A model generated the notes under the pieces. It was not told the origin of the DNA. It did no database searches and saw only the letters and a program-made list of their open reading frames with translations. DNA of 51,111 nt from assembly GCA_030639305.1 (NCBI GenBank), contig DAOWCY010000022.1, positions 1-51,111 of the forward strand. The letters are read 5' to 3'. This document shows, one piece after another, positions 49,175-51,111 of the stretch. Within the stretch, counting starts at the first letter, position 1; each line of letters begins with the position of its first letter. The position numbers and the translations under genes were made by a program. This stretch comes from JAGLQA01 sp023135565 (GTDB lineage: Bacteria > Acidobacteriota > Aminicenantia > UBA2199).

Positions 49175-49598
49175 GCGGACGGCGTCCGCACCCTATGAGG
49201 GGCCTGAAAATGGCATCTCCGATTAGGTTGACCCAAAAGATTGTTTTTTTGCGAAGATTTAACACACCCCGGTTCCTCGGAACCACCTCCTGGCAAGTCT
49301 CAAGAGGGTTAACACACCCCGCTTCCTCGTACCTCGGAACCACCCTTCTCAAGAGGGGACTGTGCTCGAAGAACTCTGAAAGGGCTGTGGCACCTCGATA
49401 ACTAAATTATAATAAGTAAAAAGGCTCGTTTGGGAGACTTCTAAACGATTATTGATTGACCGACCCAAATTCCCCTCTTGAGAGGGGTGGCGCTGAGGGG
49501 GCTTTTGCTTTTTCCCCGAAGCGACGGGGTGTGTTTGGTTGCGGGCACGCGCCCGCCTCTGTGTGCTCTGTGGCTAAAAAGCCCCAAAGAGTTTGAAG
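49175..49598. repeat. Palindrome-rich repeat cluster between glycosyltransferases
   Basis: gcggacggcgtccgc (49174-49188) is a palindrome. Two copies of aacacaccccg.ttcctcg (49261 and 49311) match in inverted form cgaagcgacggggtgtgttt (49516-49535). tctcaagaggg and cttctcaagagggg pair with cccctcttgagaggggtggc (49472-49491). The third 'tgtgtgctctgtgg' element lies at 49553-49580. No gene is supported in this gap. Confidence 0.7.
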
Positions 49599-50834
49599 AT
49601 GAATGTATTACTAATCGCTTATTATTATCCGCCCATCAACACCGGCGGCAGCGTCAGACCCGAAAAAACAGCCAAATACCTGCCTCATTTCGGACACCGG
49701 GTAACGGTGCTGACTCAATCTTACGAAAAGACAGACCTAAAAAATCCCGAAGTCCTGCGCATCGAGGATATCAGCCTGAACAGGAAAAACCGCCGCGGAA
49801 TTGAGAAAGCGCAGTGGCTTTTTTTGCGGCTTTTCAGCGAATTTTTAAACATTTTCGGTATTTATCATTCTATCTATTCCTGGTGGAAAAAAGCGGTGCT
49901 CAAAAATGGCGATAAAATAATCGAAAAAGTAAAACCCGATGTTATTCTCGCCACCTATCCGCCGGTGGAGACCCTGGAAATCGGCCTGGAATTTTCAAAG
50001 AAGTATGGGATTCCATTGATTTCCGATTTCCGGGACGGGCTGTTATTCGAACCTATCGAAACCAAACGGATGAACAAGTACCGCTGCATCAAAAAAAAGT
50101 ACGCCCGGCTTGAAAAAGCAGCGGCCCTTCATTCCAAAGCGGTAACTGCTATAGCCGAACCGATTACCGGTTATTTTGTCCGGGAATACGGCGTGGAGAA
50201 AGTGCGTGCCATACCCAACGGCTATGACCCGGAAGATTTGGTGGATTCGTCTTCCGGCGGTGAATTAGACCCCGGTTATTTTAATATCGTATATACCGGG
50301 CGTTTCGGGTTATCCGACAAGTACAACCGGGTGGATTATTTTTTTGAAGCGCTGCACCTGTTAGTCGAACGGGACAGCAGCCTGATAAAAAAATTAAGAA
50401 TCAACCTGATCGGGCAGTACCAGCAGGAGGAACTCGTTCCGCTTCGGGATTTGATCGACAAAGGCATCATTGTGCTGCATGGTTTTGTGCCGCGGGCGCG
50501 AGCTTTAGCTTTCCAGGCGGAAGGTGATTTACTTTTGATTATTACTCCTCCCGACCGCCGCAGCGCCACATCGGGCAAGATATTCGAGTATCTACATGCC
50601 GGTAAGCCTATCCTGGCGTTGACCTATCAAACCGTACTGGCCGACATTATTGAAGAGACCCGGTCGGGCTGGGTTGTTCATCCTCACAAGCCTGAAGAGA
50701 TTACTCAATTGCTTCACAAGATTGTCGTTGACCGGGATTTTTACGGTTCTTTGCAGCCGGACGAGCAGGCTATCCGCCGGTATGATTTCAAGAGCCAGGC
50801 CGGGAAATTCAGCCGCCTTTTAGAAGAACTCTAA
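49599..50834 (+). CDS. Glycosyltransferase family 4 (WbuB-like)
   Basis: ATG at 49599 (MNVLLIAYYYPPINTGGSVR) is used; a TTG two codons earlier is possible. The product has 411 residues. PEKTAKYLPHFGHRVTVLTQ, PDVILATYPPVETLEIGLEF, ISDFRDGLLFEP, VRAIPNGYDPEDL, FNIVYTGRFGLSDKYN and SGKIFEYLHAGKPILALTY are characteristic of GT4 enzymes of the WbuB type in O-antigen clusters. It is the last gene in the window. Confidence 0.9.
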   Translation: MNVLLIAYYYPPINTGGSVRPEKTAKYLPHFGHRVTVLTQSYEKTDLKNPEVLRIEDISLNRKNRRGIEKAQWLFLRLFSEFLNIFGIYHSIYSWWKKAVLKNGDKIIEKVKPDVILATYPPVETLEIGLEFSKKYGIPLISDFRDGLLFEPIETKRMNKYRCIKKKYARLEKAAALHSKAVTAIAEPITGYFVREYGVEKVRAIPNGYDPEDLVDSSSGGELDPGYFNIVYTGRFGLSDKYNRVDYFFEALHLLVERDSSLIKKLRINLIGQYQQEELVPLRDLIDKGIIVLHGFVPRARALAFQAEGDLLLIITPPDRRSATSGKIFEYLHAGKPILALTYQTVLADIIEETRSGWVVHPHKPEEITQLLHKIVVDRDFYGSLQPDEQAIRRYDFKSQAGKFSRLLEEL

Positions 50835-51111
50835 CCCCGCGGCGCGGCCCCACCACGTGGGGAGGGTATAAGCTGCTTCGCAGCAGTGGCAGCGTGTGAG
50901 CGCTTTTGATTTTAAATTATAAAAAGTTTTGATCAAACTTTTACAAAAGTTTGGCCCCCGGCAGGGCCGCCGGAGGCAAATATGGTGGGTGCGCCGCACC
51001 CACCATATGAGCAGCTTCGCAGCAGTGGCAGCGTGTGAGCGCTTTTGATTTTAAATTATAAAAAGTTTTGATCAAACTTTTACAAAAGTTTGGCCCCCGG
51101 CAGGGCCGCCG
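50835..51111 (+). repeat. Two tandem, near-identical mosaic repeats at window end
   Basis: Units 50868-50977 and 51007-51111 are alike almost base for base (gcagtggcagcgtgtgagcg, cttttgattttaaattataa, aaagttttgatcaaactttt, acaaaagtttggcccccggc, agggccgccg). Between them a 14-bp perfect palindrome with a one-base loop (50980-51008, arm atatggtgggtgcg) contains the gggtgcg element and an ATG right after gccggaggcaa. It is cut by the window edge. Confidence 0.9.

Noticed and set aside
50868..51111. Tandem repeats at the window end as a CRISPR array
   Set aside because: Units are over 100 bases, contain internal hairpins and recur dispersed and inverted through the window; there is no spacer pattern.

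Overview
The window reads like a chromosomal segment of an uncultured anaerobic bacterium. My best guess, from gene style and not from any marker gene, is Candidatus Aminicenantes (OP8) or a close relative. The pointers are NRPS genes mixed with secreted M14 and tricorn-type peptidases, six-bladed beta-propeller lipoprotein-like genes, many small toxin-antitoxin cassettes, and intergenic spaces packed with mosaic GC-rich/AT-rich repeats. No rRNA or other taxonomic marker is present, so this assignment is tentative.

Layout. (1) 1-5676: the 3' end of a non-ribosomal peptide synthetase locus. One protein is A(partial)-T-C. The second has a half condensation domain followed by an adenylation domain interrupted by a large insert that resembles a cobalamin-binding (B12-binding radical-SAM N-terminal) domain. 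This second gene ends abruptly inside adenylation motif A8, exactly at a genomic repeat. (2) 5.7-10.6 kb: accessory region with a membrane protein, a nucleoside-phosphorylase-like gene, tRNA-Val(CAC), a DUF4258/YgiT zinc-finger pair, an MNT/HEPN pair, and a duplicated copy of that locus whose middle has been replaced by a UPF0175/DUF3368 toxin-antitoxin cassette. Each full copy starts with a 37-codon leader ORF. (3) 10.8-33.4 kb: mostly exported or membrane proteins, nearly all on the minus strand. They are an arginine-deiminase-fold protein (plus strand), a tricorn-like S41 protease, a C39-like pseudo-peptidase, a secreted CBM9/DOMON-like protein, a DUF4350-like protein, an amidohydrolase, three tandem M14 carboxypeptidase paralogues (one with all zinc and catalytic residues lost), a PIN toxin pair, a PIG-L pseudogene, a six-bladed propeller, a PIG-L deacetylase and a B12-binding radical SAM enzyme. 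(4) 33.7-51.1 kb, plus strand: a HicB/HicA-like small gene pair, then a surface polysaccharide cluster. It holds a phosphohexomutase, FtsB/DivIC-like protein, Wzm/Wzt-type ABC exporter, PLP decarboxylase, methyltransferase, DegT aminotransferase, four GT4 glycosyltransferases and an asparagine synthetase.

Repeats are the unifying oddity. A modular family is built of a core with two overlapping AT hairpins (aaaagttttgatcaaac then ttttcaaaagtttggc), a GC block (cccggcagggccgccggaggc) and various palindromic add-ons. It occupies almost every intergenic gap in both orientations. Its GC end contains GGAGG and often lies directly upstream of a start codon, so it can act as a portable ribosome-binding site. 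Related pieces also lie in frame inside coding sequences (first NRPS, tricorn protease, a glycosyltransferase, the end of a methyltransferase), where they encode recurring peptides, and one piece sits at the breakpoint of the truncated NRPS gene.

The most promising leads are the B12-domain-in-adenylation-domain NRPS, the coding-tolerant/RBS-bearing repeat family, the cassette-swapped toxin-antitoxin duplication with its leader micro-ORF, and the zinc-less M14 paralogue co-translated with active ones. All functions are assigned from motifs read by eye; no database search was run.
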